Position numbers and translations under genes: made by a program. DNA of 15,445 nt from JAFMPW01 sp040830565 (GTDB taxonomy: Bacteria; Bacteroidota; Bacteroidia; Flavobacteriales; Flavobacteriaceae). The notes under the pieces are model-generated. The model was not told where the DNA came from. It made no database searches and was given only the letters and a program-made list of their open reading frames with translations. Shown one piece after another: positions 6,258 through 15,093 of the stretch. The stretch covers positions 1-15,445 of the forward strand of contig JBFOMC010000106.1 of NCBI GenBank assembly GCA_040830565.1, read 5' to 3'. Numbering within the stretch: the first letter of the stretch is position 1; each line of letters opens with the position of its first letter.

Positions 6258-7250
6258 TTATGGCTGATTTTTGCGGAATTCGAGGGGAGAGCTGCCGGTC
6301 CAGCGCTTAAAGGCCCGGTTAAAGGCGCTCGGTTCAGAAAATCCTGTTTGAAAGGCTATTTCCCCAATGCTGCTCGATTTTTTTTGAAGGAGATCTCGAG
6401 CTATGTCTAGCTGCGACTTCTTAATTAGATCTCTAAATGTCTTCCCTACTTCAGACAATCTACGGGTCAGGGTTCGGTTACTCATGCCCATATGCGATGC
6501 AATCTGATGAATGCTCGGAATACCACTGGGCAATGCATCTCTTATGAGCAATTCCACATCGCTGGCAATCTTATTTCCACTTATGACTATCCCTTCTGTT
6601 TGCTCTTTTACCCGCTCTAATAAAAAACGGTTAATACTGGCATCGGCCTTGGCTGTAGACATTTCAAGGTCCTTGCTGTAGTACGCTATGTAATTGTATG
6701 TCTGATTGAAGTGCACAGGACACTTAAAGGCGGCCAAATAACTGTTTAGATCAGATGGAGGTCCATGCTTAAAAGACACTTTGACGGGCGAAATATCAGA
6801 ATCTGTCATAGCACGTAGGACTACCACAGTGGCCGATAAAGTAGCTTCATTAGATAATTCAACTCCCCTTCTATGCGCATCTCGAAGCAAATACACATAC
6901 GATATATCTCTTACTTTCTCTACCTTAAATACATAGGTGTTGGATAGTAATTTAAAATAGCGTTCACTGCGATCAAAAATCTCTCCTGCCCAGGAACATG
7001 TTCTCCAGGAAAGCCCAAGCACACCATAATCCTCAATACGCATTTCTTGCCCTACCCTTATAGCAAATCCCGGTCCCAGGGTGCTATCGATCATTTCGTG
7101 CAGCTCAAAAAATTCATCAGCAGGTACCGCAAGAAGCTTGTCCATTTCTTCGGGCGGAGTAGGCAGTTTACTAAAGTCTTCTACCTTCATCCCCTCAGCA
7201 AGAGCATGGTTGATCATTTTCCGATACAGGCTTATAGAAATATATTTCAT
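6258..7250 (-). CDS. AraC-family transcriptional regulator
   Basis: A 330-residue DNA-binding protein. Residues about 15-200 resemble the arabinose-binding-like N-domain found in OruR/ArgR-type regulators, with DYGVLGLSWRTCSW and the later ELSNEAT. The C-terminal AraC domain has two helix-turn-helix motifs: PSIHQIASHMGMSNRTLTRRL (about 245-265), and SIGEIAFQTGFSEPSAFNRA followed by FKRWTGSSPLEFR (about 294-326). The effector is unknown; the N-domain usually senses small molecules. It is transcribed in the same direction as the three genes after it, 128 bp away, with a matching two-half-site operator in between, so it most likely controls them. The ATG at 7250 gives a full-length family member. 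It diverges from the glycoside hydrolase gene, with a 91-bp spacer. Confidence 0.92.
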   Translation of the reverse strand: MKYISISLYRKMINHALAEGMKVEDFSKLPTPPEEMDKLLAVPADEFFELHEMIDSTLGPGFAIRVGQEMRIEDYGVLGLSWRTCSWAGEIFDRSERYFKLLSNTYVFKVEKVRDISYVYLLRDAHRRGVELSNEATLSATVVVLRAMTDSDISPVKVSFKHGPPSDLNSYLAAFKCPVHFNQTYNYIAYYSKDLEMSTAKADASINRFLLERVKEQTEGIVISGNKIASDVELLIRDALPSGIPSIHQIASHMGMSNRTLTRRLSEVGKTFRDLIKKSQLDIARDLLQKKSSSIGEIAFQTGFSEPSAFNRAFKRWTGSSPLEFRKNQP

Positions 7251-7341
7251 ACTGAATTAAACAAAAGCAGAAAGACTTGAATATTTGATTTATATTCGTT
7301 CATTTTAAGATAGCTAAAGTTACTTTTAATTCTTTTCCCTC

Positions 7342-8424
7342 ATGGAACTTATTATTCCTGAAGCACATAAAACTCTTTTTACCGAAGGTATAAAACATCC
7401 GGATCTTTATCTCTGGGATGCCTGGTCTTATCATCAGGCAGGTGTTATTCACCTGTATTGCCTGGCAGTAAACAGACAGAAAAATGACGGTACCACTCTA
7501 CACCCTTCCGAAAGGAACAATTATCCATTTCATGTGCGGCACTTTAGTTCTAAGGACGAAGGGCTAAGTTGGAGAGACGAAGGTTGTTTTTTGAAAGCAA
7601 GACGAGGCGAGGGCCGGCATGATTCCAAAACTATATGGAGCGGTTCTATTGAGGTTTTACAGGATGGCTCAAAACTCACTGCCTATACCGGTCTTTCGGA
7701 GGTAAGCGAAGAGCGTACTTTTTTACAAAATATCGCTCTGGGGATTTCAAAAGATGGTTTCACCGTTGATAAATTAGCCGAAGAACCCCTGTCTTCTCCT
7801 CTAAGAGATTGGGAAGAAATTAAAAGCATGGGGTATTATTTGGATGATCCTGACCTATTAGGGCACAATGATGGGGAAAAAAATGGCCCTATCATGGCCT
7901 GGCGAGATCCTTTTATTTTTATTGACTTAAACCAAAGGATTCACCTGTTTTGGGCTGCCAAAATTGATTCGCATAAAAACGCTATGGCACACGCCCTCCT
8001 GGAAGAAAGCGAGGACCTCTACAAAATTGCAACACTATTTCCTCCCATAAGCCTTCCTGATGGAGCCAACTTTACGCAATTAGAATTGCCAAAAATACAC
8101 TATGACCCTGATAAGCAGTTGTACTACCTGATTGTTTCGAGCTGCAACCGCCTGTACGAAATGCAGTCTGATGATGAAGTGGATAAAAATGTGCGCCTGT
8201 ACAGGTCTTCCAATTTAGAAGGCCCGTGGGAAGCATTTGGTATTCACGGAAGCAGTGTGCTGCAGAAAGAGAACCTCTTCGGGCTCACCGTATTAAAGAC
8301 AGATTTTCCTAATGAAAGGCTACTGTGCATAGCACCTTATACCGATGCTGCAAGTGATGAGCTTAGTCTAACCTTTACCAAAGCCTTTTATATTCATTTA
8401 AATCCTGTAAGGCTGGAATTCTAG
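7342..8424 (+). CDS. Cytosolic beta-propeller glycoside hydrolase (GH68/GH32/GH43-like)
   Basis: A 360-residue protein with no signal peptide. Three motifs match the catalytic residues of five-bladed beta-propeller hydrolases: LWDAW (D26, nucleophile position), WSGS (99-102) with WRDP (187-190, D189 as transition-state stabiliser), and ELP (E248, acid/base position). The combination WDxW, WSGS, WRDP is closest to GH68 levansucrase/invertase-like enzymes. GH32 is an alternative, and the motifs are not strict matches. The likely substrate is a fructoside or related sugar, acted on in the cytosol, but no transporter, fructokinase or susCD pair is near, so the substrate is open. It is divergent from the AraC-family gene and convergent with the DoxX-like gene, 16 bp away. 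Confidence 0.75.
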   Translation: MELIIPEAHKTLFTEGIKHPDLYLWDAWSYHQAGVIHLYCLAVNRQKNDGTTLHPSERNNYPFHVRHFSSKDEGLSWRDEGCFLKARRGEGRHDSKTIWSGSIEVLQDGSKLTAYTGLSEVSEERTFLQNIALGISKDGFTVDKLAEEPLSSPLRDWEEIKSMGYYLDDPDLLGHNDGEKNGPIMAWRDPFIFIDLNQRIHLFWAAKIDSHKNAMAHALLEESEDLYKIATLFPPISLPDGANFTQLELPKIHYDPDKQLYYLIVSSCNRLYEMQSDDEVDKNVRLYRSSNLEGPWEAFGIHGSSVLQKENLFGLTVLKTDFPNERLLCIAPYTDAASDELSLTFTKAFYIHLNPVRLEF

Positions 8425-8440
8425 ACATCAAATAAATGAG

Positions 8441-8905
8441 TTAAGTTTCTTTTTTTACCGGCTTATCATAAAAACTTCCGCCAATAACGAAGGCTGCAGA
8501 AATGATCATCAGGTTCTTGATAATGTACTGGCCTTCCATGGTTGGCATTAGGTAATTGCCATTTTGAAAAGTGATCTCGGGTAAAAAAACCAAAGGCAAA
8601 AAGGTACCGAACATTTGCAAAAACAGCAGCGGAATGGCAATTCTGGTGGTTAATTTTGATAAAAAACACAAGCCGATGACCACCTCCCACCAACCTATGA
8701 GATCTAACCAGACTTCCGGGCTAATGAAAGGTAGCCAGGCAACGGTTGCTTTCAGTAAGGGTTCTGCAGGTGAAACCCCTAAAGGTTTTAAAATTCCGAA
8801 CCAAAAGAAGATAATGGCAAAGGAAATTCTGATCGCTGGAGTTCCCCATTTATTCATGTTTTTAGCTACCCGCTGATCTATACTATGGAAATCTAACTTC
8901 ATCAT
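8441..8905 (-). CDS. DoxX-like membrane protein
   Basis: A 154-residue inner-membrane protein with about four helices (24-42, 60-80, 84-106, 128-145). RISFAIIFFWFGILKPLGVSPAEP in helix 1 and the helix 2 stretch WLDLIGWWEVVIGLCFL look like DoxX/DUF417 proteins, whose roles are mostly unknown (some take part in thiosulfate oxidation or in membrane redox complexes). The start is one of two consecutive ATGs (8905 or 8902). It stands alone, convergent with the glycoside hydrolase and divergent from the SanA-like gene; no strong terminator lies in the 16-bp convergent gap. Confidence 0.75.
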   Translation of the reverse strand: MMKLDFHSIDQRVAKNMNKWGTPAIRISFAIIFFWFGILKPLGVSPAEPLLKATVAWLPFISPEVWLDLIGWWEVVIGLCFLSKLTTRIAIPLLFLQMFGTFLPLVFLPEITFQNGNYLMPTMEGQYIIKNLMIISAAFVIGGSFYDKPVKKET

Positions 8906-9106
8906 ATGGTGTTTGGCGGTTCAATTTAAGGGTAAGTAATAACTTTTTTAAAAATAATGTCTCAGGATTGATCAAATTTTTCAATTAGGTTTCCTTTGTA
9001 CTTACAATCTGACCCACCGATGTATGTTTGTTAATTTCTTTTATGGAAGATCCACATGGGGTTATTACCCCTATTTTAGTACCTTTAAATTTCCGTGCAG
9101 CTTAGA

Positions 9107-9742
9107 ATGAAAAAGAAATATCGTTATGCCTTGGGGATCATTGTCGCGGTTCCATTTCTTATGTTGTTGATTTGCAATCTTGTAATCGAATATTCTGCAG
9201 ATGGCAAGACCTATTCAGATATCTCTAGCATCCCTAAGAATAAAGTAGGACTGGTACTGGGTACTTCAAAAAAAATTGCCTCAGGCGCTGCAAATCCCTA
9301 CTACTCTTACCGAATAAATGCTACCATTGCGCTTTATGAAGCTGGGAAGGTCGATTTTGTTTTGGTAAGTGGGGATAATGGGAGCAAATATTATAACGAA
9401 CCCAACACCTTCAAGAAAGACCTGGTAAAGGGTGGCATTCCGGAAGACAAAATATTTCTAGACTACGCTGGCTTCAGGACCTTGGATTCCATGGTCAGGG
9501 CCAAAGAAATATTCGGACTCGACAGTGTTACGGTGATCTCGCAAAAATTTCACAATGAGCGAGCTATCTATCTAGCCAAGAAAAAAGGATTACACGCAAT
9601 TGGTTTTAATGCCAGAGACATCACAGGACAACAGGGTCAGAAAGTACATCTCAGAGAATATTTTGCTCGAGTAAAAGTATTTCTGGATCTTATGCTCAAT
9701 ACCCAACCGCGATTTTTTGGCGAAAAGGTAGAGATCAAATGA
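9107..9742 (+). CDS. SanA/YdcF-like DUF218 protein
   Basis: A 211-residue protein with one N-terminal membrane anchor (about residues 7-27) and a DUF218 domain. E. coli SanA, of similar size, affects envelope permeability to vancomycin at high temperature; its biochemical activity is unsettled. Family motifs in order are VGLVLGTSK (47-55), LVSGDN (86-91), GIPEDKIFLDYAGFRTLDSMVRA (110-132) and ISQKFHNERA (144-153). The domain is expected on the outer face of the inner membrane. I start it at the ATG at 9107 (MKKKYRY); an in-frame GTG at 9095 adds only MQLR and has no better ribosome site. It may share a transcript with the Nramp-like gene 110 bp downstream. Confidence 0.88.
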   Translation: MKKKYRYALGIIVAVPFLMLLICNLVIEYSADGKTYSDISSIPKNKVGLVLGTSKKIASGAANPYYSYRINATIALYEAGKVDFVLVSGDNGSKYYNEPNTFKKDLVKGGIPEDKIFLDYAGFRTLDSMVRAKEIFGLDSVTVISQKFHNERAIYLAKKKGLHAIGFNARDITGQQGQKVHLREYFARVKVFLDLMLNTQPRFFGEKVEIK

Positions 9743-9852
9743 AAAATTGAAAATGGAAAGGGGAAAATTGTTTTTCTACCCATCGACCTATCAGCGTACT
9801 AACCTCCAACAACTAAAAAATTCCTATTTTCGGAATCACAAGCCAACCAAAC

Positions 9853-11103
9853 ATGTCGCAGCTAAAGACACTTCTCAAAAACCTTGGCCCCGGTTTGCTG
9901 TTTGCAAGTATGGCCATCGGAACATCTCATCTTGTCTTGTCTACAAAGGCGGGAGCCCAGTACGGGTGGATAATGGTGATTCCCATAATCCTTGCAAACA
10001 TTTTTAAATACCCCTTCTTTGAATTCGGGATTCGGTATACTAATGTCACCGGTAAAAGCCTTATTGAAGGGTATCTCAATAGAGGTAAGGCATATTTGTG
10101 GTTATATGCTTTTATCACCCTGGTCACCACCTTTACAATATTGGCAGCCCTCTATGCTGTTACGGCCGGACTTTTTATAAACCTCTTTGGGATTGAAGGT
10201 ATTTCGGAAAGCATGGTTGCACTGGGTTTATTTGTATTTATCAGTGCTATTCTGATCATTGGGCGATACAAGTTTTTAGAGACCTCATTAAAATTCGTGA
10301 TTACGATTTTGTTTGTGGCCCTTTTGGTTACTACAGTCTTGGTGATTTACAAAGGACAGGTGACTGAAGTTGCCGATTTTGAACCTCCGGAAATTTTTAA
10401 TGAACTAGGTATTTTATTTCTTATCAGCCTGATTGGATGGATGCCCACTGCGGTGGAGGCCAGTAGTTGGCTAAGTTTATGGAGTATTGAAAAGTATAGA
10501 ACTAACAATGAAAAACCTTCTTTGAGGGATGCACTTAGGGAATTCAATTCGGGCTATATCATGACGGCTTTGTTGGCTGTCTTCTTCTTAATTATCGGAT
10601 GGATGACCTTGTATGGCACAAATACCGAGCTAAGCGGAAAAGCAACGGTCTTTGCAGATCAGGTTGTACAGCTTTTTACCACGCATATCGGAAGTTGGGC
10701 CTATATTTTTATTGCAGTGTCGGCCTTTGCGACCATGTTTAGCACCTGTATGACCGCTCATGACGCCATAGCCAGGGTAAGCCTCGATATTGTACAATTG
10801 CTGACTCCCAAAAACAAGAACTTTTCAGGGCGTAGATTTTATGCTGCTGGGGTAATTGTTTTAGCGGTAGTCAATTTCATCGTCCTTGCCGCTTTTGGCG
10901 CAAATATGGGCTTTCTGGTTGCTCTTGCTACTTTTATTTCTTTTGTTTTAGCTCCCGTTGTGGGTTATATGAACTTAAGAAATGTGATGAGCGCAGACCT
11001 TCCTCCTTCAGATCGGCCCAAAAAAGCCCTGCAAATTTTAACATATGCAGGAATTTTTTTCCTTTCCTTTTTTGCCATTTACTACTGCTGGATGGTACTT
11101 TAG
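9853..11103 (+). CDS. Nramp-family-like transporter lacking the DPGN motif
   Basis: A 416-residue integral membrane protein with about 11 helices and an Nramp (SLC11/MntH) layout. Helix 1 begins GPGLLFASMAIGTSH and continues into the family-like STKAGAQYG (30-38). Where canonical Nramp proteins have DPGN, this one has GTSH (23-26). In helix 6, canonical MPH-N becomes M198-P-T-A in GWMPTAVEASS (195-205): the methionine is kept but the histidine and asparagine are lost. The canonical Mn/Fe site is therefore absent, and the substrate cannot be assumed; Mg, another ion or an organic solute are possible. Similar GTSH/GVSH-type relatives seem common in Bacteroidota. Short AATTGAAAATGG repeats lie on both sides of the gene. 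It is convergent with acs. Confidence 0.82.
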   Translation: MSQLKTLLKNLGPGLLFASMAIGTSHLVLSTKAGAQYGWIMVIPIILANIFKYPFFEFGIRYTNVTGKSLIEGYLNRGKAYLWLYAFITLVTTFTILAALYAVTAGLFINLFGIEGISESMVALGLFVFISAILIIGRYKFLETSLKFVITILFVALLVTTVLVIYKGQVTEVADFEPPEIFNELGILFLISLIGWMPTAVEASSWLSLWSIEKYRTNNEKPSLRDALREFNSGYIMTALLAVFFLIIGWMTLYGTNTELSGKATVFADQVVQLFTTHIGSWAYIFIAVSAFATMFSTCMTAHDAIARVSLDIVQLLTPKNKNFSGRRFYAAGVIVLAVVNFIVLAAFGANMGFLVALATFISFVLAPVVGYMNLRNVMSADLPPSDRPKKALQILTYAGIFFLSFFAIYYCWMVL

Positions 11104-11111
11104 TAAAAGTG

Positions 11112-11154
11112 GAAAATGGTAAATTGAAAATGGTAAATTCTTCCAGGTACCATT
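11112..11154. repeat. 14-bp tandem repeat and inverted repeat between convergent genes
   Basis: GAAAATGGTAAATT occurs twice head to tail (11112-11125 and 11126-11139). AATGGTA (11129-11135) and TACCATT (11148-11154) then form a 7-bp stem. The core AATTGAAAATGG also occurs at 9745-9756, before the Nramp-like gene. The hairpin could be a weak bidirectional terminator for the Nramp-like gene and acs, but no strong T tract follows. The AT-rich stretch to 11177 (TTAATTGCTAATTGATAATTG) is also repetitive. Confidence 0.5.
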
Positions 11155-11177
11155 GTTAATTGCTAATTGATAATTGT

Positions 11178-13088
11178 TTATTGAATAGCATTATCCATGA
11201 TCTCCTTAACCACTTCCGGATTTAGTAGTGTACTTATGTCACCGAGATTGCTGGTATCATTCCCGGCAATTTTGCGGAGTATACGACGCATAATTTTCCC
11301 ACTCCTGGTTTTTGGAAGGCCGGGTACAAATTGAATTTTGTCCAACTTTGCTATTGGCCCAATTTGTTCTGTTATTTGTTGGTTGATCTCCTTTCTTAAG
11401 TTGTCTCTGTCTCTGCTCTCTCCGGTATCCTTTAATATCAAAAATCCGTAAAGGGCATTACCCTTTACATCATGCGGGAAACCAACAATAGCAGATTCTG
11501 CCACGGCCGGATGTTCATTAATCGCATCCTCTATAGGGGCAGTACCGAGATTATGCCCTGAAACTATAATCACGTCATCCACTCTACCCGTAATTCTATA
11601 GTAGCCCACCGCGTCTCTAAGGGCGCCATCACCGGTAAAGTATTTGTTTTCGTAGGCTTTAAAGTAGGTATCTCTGTACCTCTCATGATCTCCCCAAATA
11701 GTCCTCGCCATTGAGGGCCAGGGAAATTTAATACACAACCTCCCGCTCACCTGGTTCCCCTTTATCTCCTTTCCCTCCTCATCCATGAGTGCGGGTTGTA
11801 TTCCAATAAATGGCAGTGTGGCATAGGTGGGTGTGGTAGGAGTAACATATGGGATTGGAGAGATCATCACACCACCCGTTTCTGTTTGCCACCAGGTATC
11901 TACTATAGGACTTTGCCCTTTCCCAACATTATTATTGTACCAGTGCCAGGCTTCTTCATTTATTGGCTCTCCTACTGTTCCAAGTATTTTGAGAGAGGAC
12001 AGATCATGTGCTTCTACATGCTCTAACCCTTCTTTTGCCAAAGCCCTAATCGCCGTGGGTGCAGTATAGAACTGGGTTACCTTATGCTTGTCAACGACCT
12101 CCCAAAACCTACCATAATCTGGGTAAGAGGGTACTCCTTCGAACATTAAAGTGGTGGCTCCATTCGCTAAAGGACCATAAACAATATATGAATGGCCGGT
12201 TATCCATCCTATATCGGCTGTACACCAATACACATCCTCTTCTCTATACTGAAAAATGTTTTTAAAAGTATAGGAAGTGTAAACCATATAGCCTGCCGAA
12301 CTGTGCACCATTCCCTTCGGTTTCCCGGTTGATCCTGAGGTGTATAAAATAAAAAGCGGGTCTTCCGCATCCATAATTTCGGCGTTGCAGTCCGCATAAG
12401 CCTTCTCTAGCAGTGGCTGTAACCAATGATCTCTTCCTTCCTTCATGCTTATTTCCACTCCGGTGCGTTTTACAACCAATACTGTTTTTACTCCCTGGCA
12501 ATCATCCATAGCTGCATCCACAATTCCTTTTAGGTCAATAATCTTTCCTCCTCTATAGGAGCCATCGGAGGTGAGCACCAATTTGCAATCGCTATCGTTA
12601 ATTCTGGTAGATAATGCATTTGCCGAGAATCCTGCAAAGACCACAGAGTGAATGGCTCCAATCCTGGCACAGGCTAGCAATGCAATGGCCAATTCTGGAA
12701 TCATAGGTAAATAAATACACACCCGATCACCTTTGTTTACCCCATGTTCTTTTAGCACGTTGGCCATTTTACAGACCCTCTCATGTAACTGACGGTACGT
12801 TATATGTTGTGCCTCTTCTTTAGGATCATTGGGTTCAAAGATGATCGCTGTCTTATCTCCCCTGGTTGGTAGGTGTCTGTCCAGACAATTCTCCGTAATG
12901 TTCAACTTGGCCCCTTCAAACCATTTTACTTCAGGCTTGCTAAAATCCCAGTGCAAAACACTATTCCATTTTTTACGCCAGACAAAATGCTCTTCTGCAA
13001 TCTCTTCCCAAAAAGCTTCGGGTTCTCGTACCGACTTCCGATACACCTGAAAATATTCTTCTAAATGTTTTATGTGATAGTTACTCAT
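11178..13088 (-). CDS. acs: Acetyl-CoA synthetase
   Basis: Acs (EC 6.2.1.1) makes acetyl-CoA from acetate, ATP and CoA through acetyl-AMP, in the cytosol. Its 636 residues are close to the normal 640-650. The acyl-adenylate family motifs are all present: YTSGSTGKPKG (249-259), GEPIN (373-377), WWQTETGG (399-406), YFTGD (483-487) and the hinge GRVDDVI. The C-terminal PKTRSGK (592-598) carries K598, the catalytic lysine that reversible acetylation controls in this family. N-terminal WDF...WFEGAKLN (47-63) is typical of Acs. It starts 12 bp after the symporter gene, so uptake and activation are cotranscribed. No acetyltransferase or deacetylase lies within the window. Confidence 0.97.
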   Translation of the reverse strand: MSNYHIKHLEEYFQVYRKSVREPEAFWEEIAEEHFVWRKKWNSVLHWDFSKPEVKWFEGAKLNITENCLDRHLPTRGDKTAIIFEPNDPKEEAQHITYRQLHERVCKMANVLKEHGVNKGDRVCIYLPMIPELAIALLACARIGAIHSVVFAGFSANALSTRINDSDCKLVLTSDGSYRGGKIIDLKGIVDAAMDDCQGVKTVLVVKRTGVEISMKEGRDHWLQPLLEKAYADCNAEIMDAEDPLFILYTSGSTGKPKGMVHSSAGYMVYTSYTFKNIFQYREEDVYWCTADIGWITGHSYIVYGPLANGATTLMFEGVPSYPDYGRFWEVVDKHKVTQFYTAPTAIRALAKEGLEHVEAHDLSSLKILGTVGEPINEEAWHWYNNNVGKGQSPIVDTWWQTETGGVMISPIPYVTPTTPTYATLPFIGIQPALMDEEGKEIKGNQVSGRLCIKFPWPSMARTIWGDHERYRDTYFKAYENKYFTGDGALRDAVGYYRITGRVDDVIIVSGHNLGTAPIEDAINEHPAVAESAIVGFPHDVKGNALYGFLILKDTGESRDRDNLRKEINQQITEQIGPIAKLDKIQFVPGLPKTRSGKIMRRILRKIAGNDTSNLGDISTLLNPEVVKEIMDNAIQ

Positions 13089-13100
13089 TACCTTATTAGT

Positions 13101-14792
13101 TTAGTGTGTTTGGGCCTCGCCCACTCCGCTTGGTATTCTTATATTCTCTACAATTTCCTGTACCTCTTCGGGAGGCTCAGGGGTAAATTTGGAAATAAGT
13201 ATCGAAACTATAAAGTTAAGCAACATGGCCACTGTTCCAAAACCTTCGGGAGAAATTCCAAACCACCAATCCTCTTTAGAACCACCTCCGAACATATCGA
13301 ACTTAAATTTCAACATATAAAACAGCATAGTTACAATACCGACTACCATCCCTGCTATTGCTCCTTCTTTATTCATCTTTTTGTAAAAGATCCCCATAAT
13401 GATGGCCGGGAAGAATGAGGCAGCGGCCAGGCCAAAGGCAAGGGCTACGGTGGCCGCAACAAAATCAGGAGGATTAATCCCAAAATATCCCGCTATACAA
13501 ACAGCTGCTACTGCAGACAACCTGGCGGCTATCAATTCTCCTTTATCGGAGATACTGGGCTTAATTTGTTTCTTAATAAGGTCGTGGGATATAGAGGTTG
13601 AGATCACCAAAAGCAGACCGGCTGCCGTAGATAAGGCTGCTGCCAGACCGCCTGCGGCTACCAAAGCGATAACCCAATTGGGTAGATTAGCGATTTCTGG
13701 GTTGGCAAGGACCATAATATCCGCATCTACCGTAAGTTCATTGGTAGTTTCATCGGCCACATATTGAATGAGACCGTCATTGTTTTTATCTTCAAACTTT
13801 ATCAGTCCGGTAGTTTCCCATTTAGAAAACCAGCCGGGCATATCTTCATATTTCTGATTACTAACGGTTTCAATTAAATTGGTTCTGGCAAAGACGGCAA
13901 TGGCTGGGGCTGTAGTGTAAAGAACAGCGATAAAGAGCAGCGCATAGCCTGCAGATTTCCTGGCATCTCTTACTTTAGGTACCGTAAAAAACCTCACAAT
14001 TACATGAGGTAGACCGGCAGTACCCACCATGAGGGCGGCAGTTATGAAAAAAATGTCGATCATTGGTTTAGATCCGTTGGTGTATTGATCAAAACCCAGA
14101 TCTGTTGATAATCCATCCAATTTATCCAATAGAGAAATACTTTCTCCTACCACCTCACCTCCCATACCTATTTGCGGAATAGGGTTTCCGGTCATTTGGA
14201 TAGAAATGAAAATTGCCGGAACCATAAAGGCAAAGATCAGGACACAATATTGAGCCACCTGGGTATAGGTGATTCCTTTCATGCCGCCTAAAACGGCATA
14301 AAAAAGGACTATGATCATCCCAATGATTACGCCAGTATTTATTGGAACTTCCAAAAATCTTGAAAACACCAACCCAACCCCTCGCATCTGGCCGGCCACA
14401 TAGGTGAAAGACACGAGTAGGGCGCATATTACCGCAACCGTTCTTGCTATATTGGAATAATATCGGTCTCCAATAAAATCTGGCACAGTAAATTTTCCAA
14501 ACTTTCTTAAGTAAGGAGCCAAGAGCAGTGCCAACAGAACATAACCTCCTGTCCATCCCATGAGGTATACGGAGCCGTCATAGCCGTTGAAAGAAATAAG
14601 CCCTGCCATCCCCAAAAAGGAGGCCGCGGACATCCAATCTGCCGCAGTTGCGAGGCCGTTAGCAAGTGGAGGGACACCTCCCCCGGCCACATAAAATTCT
14701 TTGGTTGAGTTTGCCCTGGACCATATAGCAATACCAATGTAAAGGGCAAAGGTGAGACCTACAATAACATAAGTCCATGTTTGTACATCCAT
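13101..14792 (-). CDS. Sodium:solute symporter large subunit, probable acetate uptake
   Basis: A 563-residue SSS-family (SLC5) transporter with about 13 membrane helices. Typical stretches are STKEFYVAGGGVPPLANGLATAADWMSAASF (29-59), GTAGLPHVIVRFF (257-269) and the sodium-site helix AALSTAAGLLLVISTS (385-400). It belongs to the subfamily that has a DUF4212 small partner (VC_2705 type), related to ActP acetate permease. Between the helices near 300 and 375 lies a loop with DKNNDGLI (335-342), a calcium-loop-like sequence that seems a family trait. Sodium-driven uptake of acetate is inferred from the adjacent acs and the family. It lies 28 bp after the small-subunit gene and 12 bp before acs. 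I did not name it actP because the subfamily differs from E. coli ActP. Confidence 0.9.
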   Translation of the reverse strand: MDVQTWTYVIVGLTFALYIGIAIWSRANSTKEFYVAGGGVPPLANGLATAADWMSAASFLGMAGLISFNGYDGSVYLMGWTGGYVLLALLLAPYLRKFGKFTVPDFIGDRYYSNIARTVAVICALLVSFTYVAGQMRGVGLVFSRFLEVPINTGVIIGMIIVLFYAVLGGMKGITYTQVAQYCVLIFAFMVPAIFISIQMTGNPIPQIGMGGEVVGESISLLDKLDGLSTDLGFDQYTNGSKPMIDIFFITAALMVGTAGLPHVIVRFFTVPKVRDARKSAGYALLFIAVLYTTAPAIAVFARTNLIETVSNQKYEDMPGWFSKWETTGLIKFEDKNNDGLIQYVADETTNELTVDADIMVLANPEIANLPNWVIALVAAGGLAAALSTAAGLLLVISTSISHDLIKKQIKPSISDKGELIAARLSAVAAVCIAGYFGINPPDFVAATVALAFGLAAASFFPAIIMGIFYKKMNKEGAIAGMVVGIVTMLFYMLKFKFDMFGGGSKEDWWFGISPEGFGTVAMLLNFIVSILISKFTPEPPEEVQEIVENIRIPSGVGEAQTH

Positions 14793-14820
14793 AATTTACC
14801 GAGGGTTAGGCTGGTTTATT

Positions 14821-15078
14821 CTAATCGTGGAAACCATATTTTGTGTCCAACTTGTTCATTAGTCTCACATAGACGAAAATCAGGATCACAAAGACATAAA
14901 TGGCCCCTTGCTGAGCAAACCAAAAGCCCAATTTAAAACCTCCGAGAGGAATGGTATCTAATGTGTCTTTTAGGAGTATCCCGAAGCCATAGGAAACTAG
15001 AAACCAAATACTCAGAAGTATAGCGACGTATTGTAGATTTTTTTTCCAGTATTGCTGTGCTTTAGAACTTTTGTCCAT
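14821..15078 (-). CDS. DUF4212 symporter small subunit
   Basis: An 85-residue protein with two predicted membrane helices (about 17-36 and 50-72), matching DUF4212, the small subunit encoded next to VC_2705-type sodium symporters. The marks are AQQYWKKNLQYVAILLSIWFLVSYGFGILL, the central IPLGGFKLGFWFAQQGAIYVFV and a charged cytosolic tail. It is the promoter-proximal gene of the small subunit, large subunit, acs operon. A possible -7 box lies only about 15 bp upstream of its start. The start ATG at 15078 follows an AT-rich leader without a strong Shine-Dalgarno site. Confidence 0.88.
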   Translation of the reverse strand: MDKSSKAQQYWKKNLQYVAILLSIWFLVSYGFGILLKDTLDTIPLGGFKLGFWFAQQGAIYVFVILIFVYVRLMNKLDTKYGFHD

Positions 15079-15093
15079 GAGAAAACATTTCTC

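Noticed and set aside
8466..8876. Extra frames inside the DoxX-like gene
   Set aside because: They are antisense or shifted versions of a gene with clear membrane helices.
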